From: Clostridium sp. Marseille-P299
Lineage (GTDB): Bacteria; Bacillota; Clostridia; Lachnospirales; Lachnospiraceae
Assembly (NCBI RefSeq): GCF_900078195.1
Contig: NZ_FJVE01000007.1
Location: 186,001-250,000 of the forward strand
Direction of reading: 5' to 3'
DNA: 64,000 nt
Shown here in pieces: positions 33,518 through 42,496 of the stretch. The notes below the pieces were generated by a model. It ran no database searches. It was not told where the DNA came from and saw only the letters and a list, made by a program, of their open reading frames with translations. Positions within the stretch are counted from its first letter, which is position 1, and each line of letters opens with the position of its first letter. A program made the position numbers and the translations under genes.

Positions 33518-36500
33518 ATGTCACTTCAATTTATATTAGGTGGTTCGGGATCAGGAAAATCACATTATATATATGAAAAAATAATAAAGGAATCGATCGA
33601 GTGTCCAAAAACTAATTATTTAGTGATTGTACCAGAACAATTCACCTTACAAACTCAAAAGGACCTAGTAAGCATGCATCCCAACAAAGGAATCATGAAT
33701 ATCGATGTTTTAAGCTTTCTAAGATTAGCTTATCGTGTGTTTGAGGAGCTTGGTGGAAATCAACGTATTGTGTTAGAAGACACTGGTAAGAGTATGATTG
33801 TTAAAAAAGTTGTTATGGAGAAGAAGAACGACTTAGTACTCTATGGTGCAAACATAAAGAAGCAAGGATTCATCGATGAAATGAAATCCGTTCTTTCCGA
33901 GTTATTTCAGTATAGCATCGGAATGGACGAGCTAGAGCAAATGTATGAAATATCAGAAAAAAAGCCAATGTTACGGAATAAATTAAAGGATATTATTACA
34001 ATATACCAAGGCTTTAAGGATTTTCTAGAAGATAAATATATTACAACAGAGGAAATCTTGGATGTGCTCTGTGAAGTCATTGACCAATCGAAAAAACTAT
34101 CGGATATGGTAATTTGTTTTGATGGATTTACTGGGTTTACGCCGTCACAGTACAAGCTATTAAGTAAGCTTTTAAAACAAGCGAAGAAAATATATATCAC
34201 AGTTACCATGGATGAAAGAGAGCGAAATAAAAGGCAGGAAGAGCACGAACTTTTCTATCTATCAGGGAAAACCATTGAGAAAATATCAAAAATAGCAAGT
34301 GAAGATCGTGTTGATATAGAAGATCCAATTGTAATGGAATTACTAGAGGAAAACGAATTTATTCCATATCGATTTTTAACTAGTGAAGCACTTCGCGCAC
34401 TGGAGCATAATATTTTCAGGTATCCATATCGACCATATGAAAAAGAACAAGAGGATATTACAATTACGGCAGCAAAAGATGCAAGAAGCGAAGTAATTCA
34501 TACTATTTTAAATATACAGAAATTATTGCATGAGGATTCCTATCGATACCGTGATATTGCAGTGGTTACTGGAGATATCGAAAACTATGGGGATTTATTA
34601 AAAAGGGAATTTGAACTGGCCAATATCCCTTGTTTTATCGATGATAAAAAAGATATATTAACGAATCCAATCGTGGAATTTATACGTGCTGCACTGGAAG
34701 TAATTGAACAAAACTTCACCTATGAAAGTGTGTTTCGATATTTAAAATGTGGTCTCGTTCGATGGAAGGATGAAGACATTGATAAGTTAGAAAACTACGT
34801 AATAGCACTTGGTATTCGTGGAAAAAGTAAATGGGCAAGTGAGTGGGTTAGAGTATATCGTACACAGTATGAAGTTTCAATTGATGAGATCAATGAACTA
34901 AGAGAACGGTTTTATCATGAAATTGAACCATTTCTTACTGTATTTCAAGATGGAAATAAAACGGTTAAGGATTATGTAACAGGGATTTATAATTTATTAT
35001 TGCAATTTGAAGTAGAAGAACAGCTAGAAGAAATGGCAGCAAACTTTCGTGAAAAGAATTCTGGAGCATTTCTTCAAAAGGCAAAAGAATATGATCAAGT
35101 ATATCGTATTGTAATAGAAATCTTTGACCGAATTGTGGAACTTCTAGGTGAAGAACAGCTTAGTGTAAAAGAATTTAAAGATATTTTAGAAACTGGATTT
35201 AAAGAAGCCAAAGTTGGTTTAATACCACCTGGAGTGGATCAAATTGTTGTTGGTGATATTGAACGTACAAGATTAAAAGATATTAAAGCTCTATTCTTTA
35301 TTGGAGTAAACGATGGAATTGTGCCAAAAGCAAATCCTGGCGGCGGAATCTTAAGTGACGCGGATCGACAGTTATTTTCGGATCATGAAATTGAACTTTC
35401 ACCAACCAAGCGTCAAAATGCGTTTACTACAGAGTTCTATATTTATTTAAACTTAACGAAACCTCAGAATAAATTGTTTTTATCGTATGCTAAAATAGGG
35501 AATGATGGAAAGGCATTAAGAGCTTCTTATCTAATCGGAAAGATTAAGAAGTTATTTCCAAAGATCAAAACGCTGGAGTTTGACTTAGTACCTTACGAGG
35601 AGAGAACGGTAACAGATGCACTTTCAACGGATCGAGGACTTTCCTATTTAATTGAAGGCTTAAGAAATTATAACAATGCAAAATCAGTTGATTTATTTCA
35701 TGAGTTATTAAGAGTATATATGTCTGGTGAAATACCATTTCCAGTGGATAAGCAATTAATATTTGATGGATTATTTTATTGTAATACTGAGACTGGATTA
35801 GCTAAAAAAGTTGCTAAGAAATTATATGGGGAACTTTTGCTAGGAAGTGTTACAAGAATGGAACGATTCGCAGCTTGTGCCTTCGCTCACTTTTTACAAT
35901 ATGGTATTTTATTAGAAGAACGACAAGAATATCAAATTATGGTGCCAGACATCGGAAATATCTTTCATGAGGCACTGGAGTTATTTTCAAAGAAATTAAA
36001 GGAAAGCGAATATACTTGGCATACACTTCCTGACGAGGTAAGAATTAAACTAGGAAATGAGAGTGTAATAGAAGCAACTACGGATTTTGGAAATGGAATT
36101 CTTACAAATTCCAAAAGAAATGAGTATATTATAAATCGTGTAGAACGAGTATTACAAAGAACCGTTAAAACATTAAGTGAGCAATTAAAAGTCGGATTAT
36201 TTGAACCAGCGGTATTTGAGCAAGGCTTTTCTTATGCCGACCGTTTTCTATCATTACGAGGAAGAATCGATAGAATTGATGTCTATGAAGAAGGGGATGT
36301 CACCTATATTAAGGTTATTGATTATAAATCAGGTTCTACTTCCTTTGATTTGCAAAGCCTTTATTATGGACTTCAGATGCAATTAAGTGTTTACTTATCC
36401 GCAGCTTTGCAGATGATGAAAGAGAAAAATCCAGATAAGGTAGTTATCCCAGCGGGAGTATTTTATTATAATTTGGATGACCCAATTGTTGAAAAATCAG

Positions 36501-36982
36501 ATCATGTAGAAGATGACATTAACAAGAAGTTATCAATGAATGGACTTGCAAATGCCTCCGAAGATGTGATTTCTTATATGGACCAAAACTTTCATACGGA
36601 AGAAGGTAAACTAGCACCGTCACAAAAATCTAGAGTTATACCAGTGGAAACGAACAAAACGGGTGAATTAACAAAGCGTTCTAGTGTTGCTAGTATTGAA
36701 GAATTTGAGAAACTTCTTAATTATGTTGATCGTTTGATGCACTATTTTAGCAAACAGATCATGGAGGGAAAAACAAACCCACAGCCTTATAAATTAAAGA
36801 AAAAAAGTGCCTGTGATTATTGTCCATATTCCTCCGTTTGTGGTTTTGACTGCCGCATGGAGGGCTATGATTATCGCAGATTAAAGGAAATGACCAACGA
36901 AGAAATATGGCTAGAGTTAAAAGAAAGGAATGATTCTAATGGCAACAATGACTTGGACGACGGACCAACAAAAGGTAATTGA
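33518..36982 (+). CDS. addB: AddB subunit of the AddAB helicase-nuclease
   Basis: 1154 residues from ATG 33518, the family's usual length. AddB processes double-strand breaks with AddA and recognises Chi. The N-terminus has a Walker A, GGSGSGKS (8-15). The C-terminal RecB-type nuclease has VIDYKSGSTSFDLQSLYYGLQMQLSVYL (about 937-964). The iron-sulfur staple is visible as one Cys in RFAACAFAHFLQYG (about 787) and CDYCPYSSVCGFDC near 1105-1120. The gene overlaps addA. Its leader contains the 86-bp tandem repeats with TATAAT boxes, so the promoter probably lies there. Confidence 0.96.
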   Translation: MSLQFILGGSGSGKSHYIYEKIIKESIECPKTNYLVIVPEQFTLQTQKDLVSMHPNKGIMNIDVLSFLRLAYRVFEELGGNQRIVLEDTGKSMIVKKVVMEKKNDLVLYGANIKKQGFIDEMKSVLSELFQYSIGMDELEQMYEISEKKPMLRNKLKDIITIYQGFKDFLEDKYITTEEILDVLCEVIDQSKKLSDMVICFDGFTGFTPSQYKLLSKLLKQAKKIYITVTMDERERNKRQEEHELFYLSGKTIEKISKIASEDRVDIEDPIVMELLEENEFIPYRFLTSEALRALEHNIFRYPYRPYEKEQEDITITAAKDARSEVIHTILNIQKLLHEDSYRYRDIAVVTGDIENYGDLLKREFELANIPCFIDDKKDILTNPIVEFIRAALEVIEQNFTYESVFRYLKCGLVRWKDEDIDKLENYVIALGIRGKSKWASEWVRVYRTQYEVSIDEINELRERFYHEIEPFLTVFQDGNKTVKDYVTGIYNLLLQFEVEEQLEEMAANFREKNSGAFLQKAKEYDQVYRIVIEIFDRIVELLGEEQLSVKEFKDILETGFKEAKVGLIPPGVDQIVVGDIERTRLKDIKALFFIGVNDGIVPKANPGGGILSDADRQLFSDHEIELSPTKRQNAFTTEFYIYLNLTKPQNKLFLSYAKIGNDGKALRASYLIGKIKKLFPKIKTLEFDLVPYEERTVTDALSTDRGLSYLIEGLRNYNNAKSVDLFHELLRVYMSGEIPFPVDKQLIFDGLFYCNTETGLAKKVAKKLYGELLLGSVTRMERFAACAFAHFLQYGILLEERQEYQIMVPDIGNIFHEALELFSKKLKESEYTWHTLPDEVRIKLGNESVIEATTDFGNGILTNSKRNEYIINRVERVLQRTVKTLSEQLKVGLFEPAVFEQGFSYADRFLSLRGRIDRIDVYEEGDVTYIKVIDYKSGSTSFDLQSLYYGLQMQLSVYLSAALQMMKEKNPDKVVIPAGVFYYNLDDPIVEKSDHVEDDINKKLSMNGLANASEDVISYMDQNFHTEEGKLAPSQKSRVIPVETNKTGELTKRSSVASIEEFEKLLNYVDRLMHYFSKQIMEGKTNPQPYKLKKKSACDYCPYSSVCGFDCRMEGYDYRRLKEMTNEEIWLELKERNDSNGNNDLDDGPTKGN

Positions 36983-39900
36983 TTTACGAAATCGAAACAT
37001 TTTAGTTTCAGCGGCAGCTGGCTCTGGTAAAACAGCCGTCTTAGTCGAGAGAATCATTACAATGATAACAAAGGAAGATTCAAAGACAAATATTGATAAT
37101 CTTCTAATTGTAACCTTTACTAAGGCTGCAGCAGGTGAAATGAGGGAGCGTATTGGCGCTGCAATAGAGAAAAAAGTAATGGAACAGCCTGAAAATACTC
37201 ATTTGCAAAAGCAATTAACCTTAATTCATACCGCACAGATAACAACAATTGATAGTTTCTGCCTTTATGTAATACGAAATTATTTTCACATGATAGATTT
37301 AGATCCATCGTTTCGAATCGCGGACGATGCAGAGCTTACCTTATTAAAGTCAGACGTGATTGGCGAATTACTAGAGGAGCAATATGAACAAGGCTCAGAG
37401 GAGTTTTTAGCGTTTGTTGAAAGTTATGCTAGTGTAAAATCAGATTCTGTGTTAGAAGATTTTATTTTACAATTATATGAGTTTTCCATGAGTTACCCAT
37501 GGCCAGAAGAATGGCTTACCTCCATGGGGAAGAATTTTGATATTCAGGATTTGGGCGAACTGCAAGAAACACCTTGGATGAAAAAAGTTATGGAATATAT
37601 AGAAACCGTGCTTATGGATGCGAGAGAACTTAATGAATTAGCACTAAGTGTTTGTAGAGAAGCAGACGGGCCTATGGCTTATATGGATGCACTTTTATCC
37701 GACCAAGACTTATTAGATAACTTACGTGGGTTAAAAAGCTATGAGGAGTATTCAGAAAGTCTTGAGGATATTAAATATGCAAGGCTTTCAACAAAGAAGC
37801 AAGAAGGGGTTTCGGAAGAGAAAAAGGAACTTGTAAAAGCGCTTCGAGCCAAGATGAAAGACATTATTACAGGACTTAATAAAGATTTCTTCTTCCAATC
37901 CTGTGATGAAATGTTAGCGGATATGCAAGCAGTAAAAGTGCCTGTCAATAAGTTAATTGAGCTAACTCTTGATTTTAAAGAACGTTTCACGAAAAAGAAA
38001 CAAGAGAAAAATCTTCTTGATTTTCATGACTTAGAACATTATGCGCTAAAAATTTTAGTGGATAAAAAAGATGGAGAACTTATTCCGTCACAAGCTGCAA
38101 TTGATCTTAGTGAGCAGTTTGATGAAATCATGATTGATGAATATCAGGATAGTAACTTAGTTCAAGAAACTATTTTAAATAGCATTTCAAGAGAGCGAAT
38201 CGGTGAACCTAATGTATTTATGGTTGGCGATGTAAAACAAAGTATCTACAAATTCCGTTTGGCTAGACCAGAACTTTTTATGGAAAAGTATGAGACTTAT
38301 GAAACGACAGATAGTAAGTATCAGAGAATTGATTTGCATAAGAACTTTAGAAGTAGAGACATTGTACTTGATAGTGTCAATGAAATATGTAAAAAGATTA
38401 TGACGAAACGCCTAGGTGGAATAGAATATGATGCGGATGCTGCTTTATATCCTGGGGCTAATTATATTAATCCAGAAGCTTCTGGTGAACTCTCTAATAC
38501 GGAAGAGTCTATAACAACGGAAGATTATTTAACAACTGAAGAAACCTTTGAAACGGAATTACTTGTATTTGACTCAGAAAATGCAGAGCTAGATTCTGAA
38601 GATGAAGATGGTGATAGCTCAAATGAGGAAGGTCAAATGGAAGGCGGCCAAATCGAAGGCAGCATACAAGAAGTTTTTGGCGCCAGGGAATTAGAAGCAA
38701 GAGCCATAGCATCAAGAATTAAAGAATTGGTAGATGTCGATAAAGGATTATTAATTAATGATAAAGGAAGTCTTAGACGAGCTAGGTATAGCGACATTGT
38801 TATTTTACTTCGTACCATGGCTGGTTGGTCAGAAGTGTTTACAGATACCTTAATGCTTGAAGGAATTCCTGCTTATTCGGATATTCAATCGGGCTACTTT
38901 CAAACACTTGAAGTAAAAACAATTTTAAATATGCTTCGAATACTTGATAATCCAAGACAAGACATACCCTTTGCAGCTATTTTATATTCAAAAATTGTTG
39001 GAATTAATAGCGAAGGCCTTGCAAAACTGCGAGTAGAAAACTATGGAAAAGAAATCGATGCTAAAAAAATGCCTCTTTATGAGCTTGCACGACTTTATGC
39101 AGAAGTTGGCAGTGATGAACTTATAAAAGAAAAAATTCAGAAATTTTTTATGATATATGATGAATTGCGAGGAATGGTATCCTATACCTCCATCCATCAA
39201 TTATTATTAGAGATCTATAAAATGACTGGGTATGATACTTTCGTATTATCCATGCCATCTGGTGAGAAAAGAAAAGCTAATTTAGATATGCTTGTGCAAA
39301 GGGCAATCGCTTTTGAAGCAAGTAGCTATCATGGGCTATTTCAGTTTATTCGTTATATCGAACGATTATTAAAGTATGAAATAGATTATGGAGAGGCTTT
39401 GGATAGTGGCGCTAATGATGATACGGTACGCATCATGAGTATTCACAAGAGTAAAGGACTTGAATTTCCAATTGTAATTCTTGCAGGCATGGGAAAACAA
39501 TTTAACAATTCGGATACAAGAGCTAAAATAGTATTACATGCGGATTATGGAATTGGTCCAGAGTGCATTGATTATAAGTTAAGAACGAAGTCACCAACTC
39601 TTCTTAAAAGAGCGATTCAAAGAACTTCGATTCTTGATAATTTAGGAGAAGAATTACGTATTTTATATGTTGCTTTAACTAGGGCAAAAGAGAAGTTAAT
39701 TATGGTGGGCACAGTAAAGGGAAGTGAAAAGACGGAGCAAAAATGGCGCCAAGAAGCTATGCTATCAACGGAGGTCTTACCATTTAGCACCTTAGCCTCT
39801 GCTAGAACATATTTTGATTTTGTTGGACCTGTGGTTATGAATGAAGAAAAGATTCGTTACCGTGTCCTTAATAATAATGACTTAATGCAAATAGAAGAAA

Positions 39901-40694
39901 AAAAGCAACGGGATAATGAAGAATTAAAGCAAACACTCGATTCCTTTGACGTTACTAAGATCCAAAATGAAGAAATCTATGATGCTTTAAAAAACGAGCT
40001 TAATTTTAAGTACCAATTTGAGCGTGAAGCTAGTTTACCGATTAAAACAACTGTCTCTGAACTTAAAAAGCTAAGTATGGAAGAAGAGGAGGCAGTCTTG
40101 GCAGAATATGTTGTTGAAAATAGTGTGAAAAATACGATAGTGCCAAAGTTTTTAAAGCAAGAGGAAGTTGTAGTAGGAGCAGTACGAGGAACGCTTTATC
40201 ATAGAGTGCTTGAATCCATATCCTTTGAAAAGATAAATACAAAAGAAGATGTTATTAAAGAGATAGAAAACTTGGTAACAAAGAAAATTATAAGTGAAGT
40301 GGAATATCAGCAAATTGATAAAACGATGCTGGCAAAGTTTTTTGCAACAGATATTGGAATTCGTATGTGCAATGCGGCAAGAGAGGGCAAATTGGTGAAA
40401 GAGCAGCAATTTGTACTTGGCATCCCTTCTTCTGAGATGTATGATGATTTGGATGGTGAAGAAATCATTTTAATTCAAGGTATTATTGATGCTTATTTTG
40501 AGGAAGATGGAGAATATGTATTAATTGACTACAAAACTGATTATGTGCCAAAAGTTAATGGAGAAGATATTTTAATTAAGAAATATCAAAAGCAACTAGA
40601 GTATTATATGAGAGCCTTACAACAAATTACTGGGAAACAAGTCAAAGAGCAAATAATTTTTTCATTTACACTTTTAAAAGAAATAAGAATATAG
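36939..40694 (+). CDS. addA: AddA subunit of the AddAB helicase-nuclease
   Basis: 1251 residues from ATG 36939, behind AAAGGA. ATG 36930 and 36948 are alternatives. The start lies 44 nt before the addB stop. UvrD-type helicase motifs: WTTDQQKVIDLRNRNILVSAAAGSGKTAVLVERI (motif I), VTFTKAAAGEMRERI (Ia), IMIDEYQDSN (II), GDVKQSIYKFRLARPELF (III), IMSIHKSKGLEFPIV (V), LRILYVALTRAKEKL (VI). The nuclease motif is YVLIDYKTDYV near the C-terminus. An acidic, low-complexity insert (about 508-575, rich in Glu, Asp, Ser, Thr) sits between motif IV and the second helicase lobe. Resection and recombination repair. Confidence 0.96.
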   Translation: MATMTWTTDQQKVIDLRNRNILVSAAAGSGKTAVLVERIITMITKEDSKTNIDNLLIVTFTKAAAGEMRERIGAAIEKKVMEQPENTHLQKQLTLIHTAQITTIDSFCLYVIRNYFHMIDLDPSFRIADDAELTLLKSDVIGELLEEQYEQGSEEFLAFVESYASVKSDSVLEDFILQLYEFSMSYPWPEEWLTSMGKNFDIQDLGELQETPWMKKVMEYIETVLMDARELNELALSVCREADGPMAYMDALLSDQDLLDNLRGLKSYEEYSESLEDIKYARLSTKKQEGVSEEKKELVKALRAKMKDIITGLNKDFFFQSCDEMLADMQAVKVPVNKLIELTLDFKERFTKKKQEKNLLDFHDLEHYALKILVDKKDGELIPSQAAIDLSEQFDEIMIDEYQDSNLVQETILNSISRERIGEPNVFMVGDVKQSIYKFRLARPELFMEKYETYETTDSKYQRIDLHKNFRSRDIVLDSVNEICKKIMTKRLGGIEYDADAALYPGANYINPEASGELSNTEESITTEDYLTTEETFETELLVFDSENAELDSEDEDGDSSNEEGQMEGGQIEGSIQEVFGARELEARAIASRIKELVDVDKGLLINDKGSLRRARYSDIVILLRTMAGWSEVFTDTLMLEGIPAYSDIQSGYFQTLEVKTILNMLRILDNPRQDIPFAAILYSKIVGINSEGLAKLRVENYGKEIDAKKMPLYELARLYAEVGSDELIKEKIQKFFMIYDELRGMVSYTSIHQLLLEIYKMTGYDTFVLSMPSGEKRKANLDMLVQRAIAFEASSYHGLFQFIRYIERLLKYEIDYGEALDSGANDDTVRIMSIHKSKGLEFPIVILAGMGKQFNNSDTRAKIVLHADYGIGPECIDYKLRTKSPTLLKRAIQRTSILDNLGEELRILYVALTRAKEKLIMVGTVKGSEKTEQKWRQEAMLSTEVLPFSTLASARTYFDFVGPVVMNEEKIRYRVLNNNDLMQIEEKKQRDNEELKQTLDSFDVTKIQNEEIYDALKNELNFKYQFEREASLPIKTTVSELKKLSMEEEEAVLAEYVVENSVKNTIVPKFLKQEEVVVGAVRGTLYHRVLESISFEKINTKEDVIKEIENLVTKKIISEVEYQQIDKTMLAKFFATDIGIRMCNAAREGKLVKEQQFVLGIPSSEMYDDLDGEEIILIQGIIDAYFEEDGEYVLIDYKTDYVPKVNGEDILIKKYQKQLEYYMRALQQITGKQVKEQIIFSFTLLKEIRI

Positions 40695-40767
40695 TAAAAT
40701 AAGTAAATATAAATCTAGTAAATATATTTCTTACGGCAGATTTTGGTTTAATTATAAAAATATTCGT

Positions 40768-40803
40768 CTACACTTTATAAAAAGTAAGAAAGGCAAAGTG
40801 TAG
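40768..40803 (+). promoter_or_regulatory. Hairpin around the Shine-Dalgarno of the spore-protein gene
   Basis: CTACACTTT (40768-40776) pairs perfectly with AAAGTGTAG (40795-40803), directly before the ATG at 40807. The only purine-rich site (AGAAAGG) is in the loop. It might modulate translation or simply be chance. Confidence 0.4.
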
Positions 40804-40806
40804 GAT

Positions 40807-41025
40807 ATGGCAAAGAAGAAAAAAGAAATTGATATCACAAAAATTAAACCAGAGGAAATGATGAAATATGAAATTGCAAAAGAGCTTGGCTTATTTGATA
40901 AGGTATTAAAAGAAGGGTGGGGCGCCCTTTCCGCAAAAGAAACAGGACGAATTGGTGGTATGATTACTAGAAAAAGAAAAGCAATTGCAAAACAGCAAAG
41001 TGATTCAGGTGAGCAAAGCAGTTAG
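40807..41025 (+). CDS. Small acid-soluble spore protein, alpha/beta type
   Basis: 72 residues. The family hallmarks are present: KYEIAKELGL (about 21-30), the region cut by the germination protease, and GWGALSAKETGRIGGMITRKRK (about 37-58), the DNA-binding helix-turn-helix of alpha/beta SASPs. These proteins coat spore DNA and protect it from UV and heat. It is more basic and divergent at the N-terminus (MAKKKKEID) than the major SASPs, like minor SASPs of clostridia. Expression in the forespore would need sigma-G, but I could not identify a clear sigma-G promoter in the 112-bp spacer. Confidence 0.9.
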   Translation: MAKKKKEIDITKIKPEEMMKYEIAKELGLFDKVLKEGWGALSAKETGRIGGMITRKRKAIAKQQSDSGEQSS

Positions 41026-41073
41026 GGGATACCTATATTTATTTGGGAGTTAGAAAGAAAGGCAGGGTTCCTT

Positions 41074-42000
41074 ATGCGAAAGAAAATGTTATTTATTTAT
41101 AATCCAAATGCTGGTAGGGGAAAGATACGAAGTAAATTATCAAGTATAATAGAGATACTGTCTAAGATTGATAATGAAATCGTCGTGTTTGCTACACAAA
41201 AAAAGACAGATGCTAAAAGAATTGTAAAAGATTATGCTAGTCGAGGTAATTGTGATGTTATTCTATGCTCTGGTGGTGATGGCACCTTAAATGAGGTGGT
41301 TAGTGGTTTAATGGAATGCGAAAAATCATTGCCAGTTGGATATATTCCATCTGGAACTACCAATGACTTTGGATATAGCTTAAAGATTCCGAAAGACATG
41401 ATTAGTGCTGCTAAGATGCTTGTTAATGGAACAACATTACTCTGTGATGTTGGTTCTATTAACAATATGTTCTTTACATATACGGCTGCATTTGGATTAT
41501 TTACCGATGTTTCTTATGAAACCTCACAAAATGCGAAAAACGTGTTTGGGCGAGCAGCATATATTTTAAGCGGGATTAGTAAGTTGCATGGAGTAAAATC
41601 ATATCATATAACCATTACCCTTGATGATAAAGTCATAGAGGATGATTTTATCTATGGTATGATTGCAAATTCAGATTCAGTAGGAGGATTTAAAGGTATT
41701 ACTGGTAAGGATGTATTATTAAATGATGGATTGTTTGAAATGCTTCTAATCCGTATGCCGCATAATCTAATTGAATTAACAACGATTGTAAATGAATTAT
41801 TGCGTGGCGATTCGGACAGCGATTATATATATTATGAACGAGTATCAGCTGCTGAAATTGTTGCAGATGAAGAAATTCCATGGACATTGGATGGGGAATT
41901 TGGTGGAAATATGAAAGAAGCAAGTGTAGTGATTCATAAAGAAGCAATTCCATATATATGTCAAGTGGAAAGCGAGAAGTCGATTGAGTTAAAAGAGTAA
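41074..42000 (+). CDS. Diacylglycerol kinase-family lipid kinase
   Basis: 308 residues. The catalytic domain has IYNPNAGRGK (8-17), the nucleotide motif CSGGDGTLNEVVSG (about 64-77) and IPSGTTNDFGYSL (about 90-102). The C-terminal beta domain has DGLFEMLLIR (about 222) and a final WTLDGE. This is the DagK/YegS/BmrU group, phosphorylating diacylglycerol or a related lipid at the membrane. DgkB would be the housekeeping enzyme; the sequence alone does not say which paralogue this is. A folded element follows at 42036. Confidence 0.9.
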   Translation: MRKKMLFIYNPNAGRGKIRSKLSSIIEILSKIDNEIVVFATQKKTDAKRIVKDYASRGNCDVILCSGGDGTLNEVVSGLMECEKSLPVGYIPSGTTNDFGYSLKIPKDMISAAKMLVNGTTLLCDVGSINNMFFTYTAAFGLFTDVSYETSQNAKNVFGRAAYILSGISKLHGVKSYHITITLDDKVIEDDFIYGMIANSDSVGGFKGITGKDVLLNDGLFEMLLIRMPHNLIELTTIVNELLRGDSDSDYIYYERVSAAEIVADEEIPWTLDGEFGGNMKEASVVIHKEAIPYICQVESEKSIELKE

Positions 42001-42035
42001 ATAAAAAAATAAATAAAAAAAATAAATAAAAAGAG

Positions 42036-42134
42036 ACACTTGCTGTTTGAATGGCTCCCTAATAGTAGACAGGTTAAATAATAAAACTGTTTGCTATAGG
42101 AGGAGCATATCAGTTACTCAACAAGTGTTTTTTT
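42036..42134 (+). ncRNA. Folded ~100-nt element ending in a T run (terminator or small RNA)
   Basis: ACACTTG (42036-42042) pairs with CAAGTGT (42122-42128), followed by seven T. Inside, TTGA pairs with TCAA and GCTCC (42053-42057) with GGAGC (42101-42105). An apical ACAG/CTGT hairpin caps the fold (42069 / 42087). This is larger and more branched than a normal terminator. It may be an elaborate terminator of the lipid kinase gene or an independent structured RNA. I do not recognise a known family. Confidence 0.45.
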
Positions 42135-42312
42135 ATCCCCAGCTTTTTGATATATAAAGAGAAATAAAATAGAAGACTGCTCATTTTCTATTTTATAGTT
42201 AAAGTGAAAAGTTAATTGAAAATAATATATATATATATGTACCTATTGACTTTATTTTTTATTATAATAAGATGGGAATAAATAGAATTAACATACGAGA
42301 GAGGATTATATT

Positions 42313-42423
42313 ATGAATGGGATAGGTGCTATAATAATTGGTATGTTTTTACTATATTGGGTAATTAGATTTGCTGTAAGAGATGGTATTATAGATGCTT
42401 ACAAAGAAACAAAAAGAAAATGA
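42313..42423 (+). CDS. 36-residue single-pass membrane protein
   Basis: ATG 42313 follows GAGAGAGGATTATATT. The peptide has one membrane helix (about 4-22, IGAIIIGMFLLYWVIRF) followed by AVRDGIIDAYKETKRK, a short cytoplasmic tail. The AVRDGI-A motif after a helix is familiar from tiny Firmicute membrane proteins of unknown function. TTGACT (42246-42251), 16 bp, TAAGAT (42268-42273) is a possible promoter. The stop codon TGA is the first base triplet of a terminator stem. Confidence 0.6.
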   Translation: MNGIGAIIIGMFLLYWVIRFAVRDGIIDAYKETKRK

Positions 42424-42473
42424 CGTTAATTTATGACTAGCTCAATTAATAACTAGCTTGATTAACGTCATTT
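42421..42473 (+). terminator. Hairpin after the 36-residue ORF
   Basis: TGACGTTAAT (42421-42430) and ATTAACGTCA (42461-42470), perfect 10-bp stem with a 30-nt loop containing two direct ACTAGCT copies. The T tract is weak (TTTC). It also lies at the end of the converging xylR gene. Confidence 0.6.
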
Positions 42474-42496
42474 CAAATATTACATATAGAGTATTC

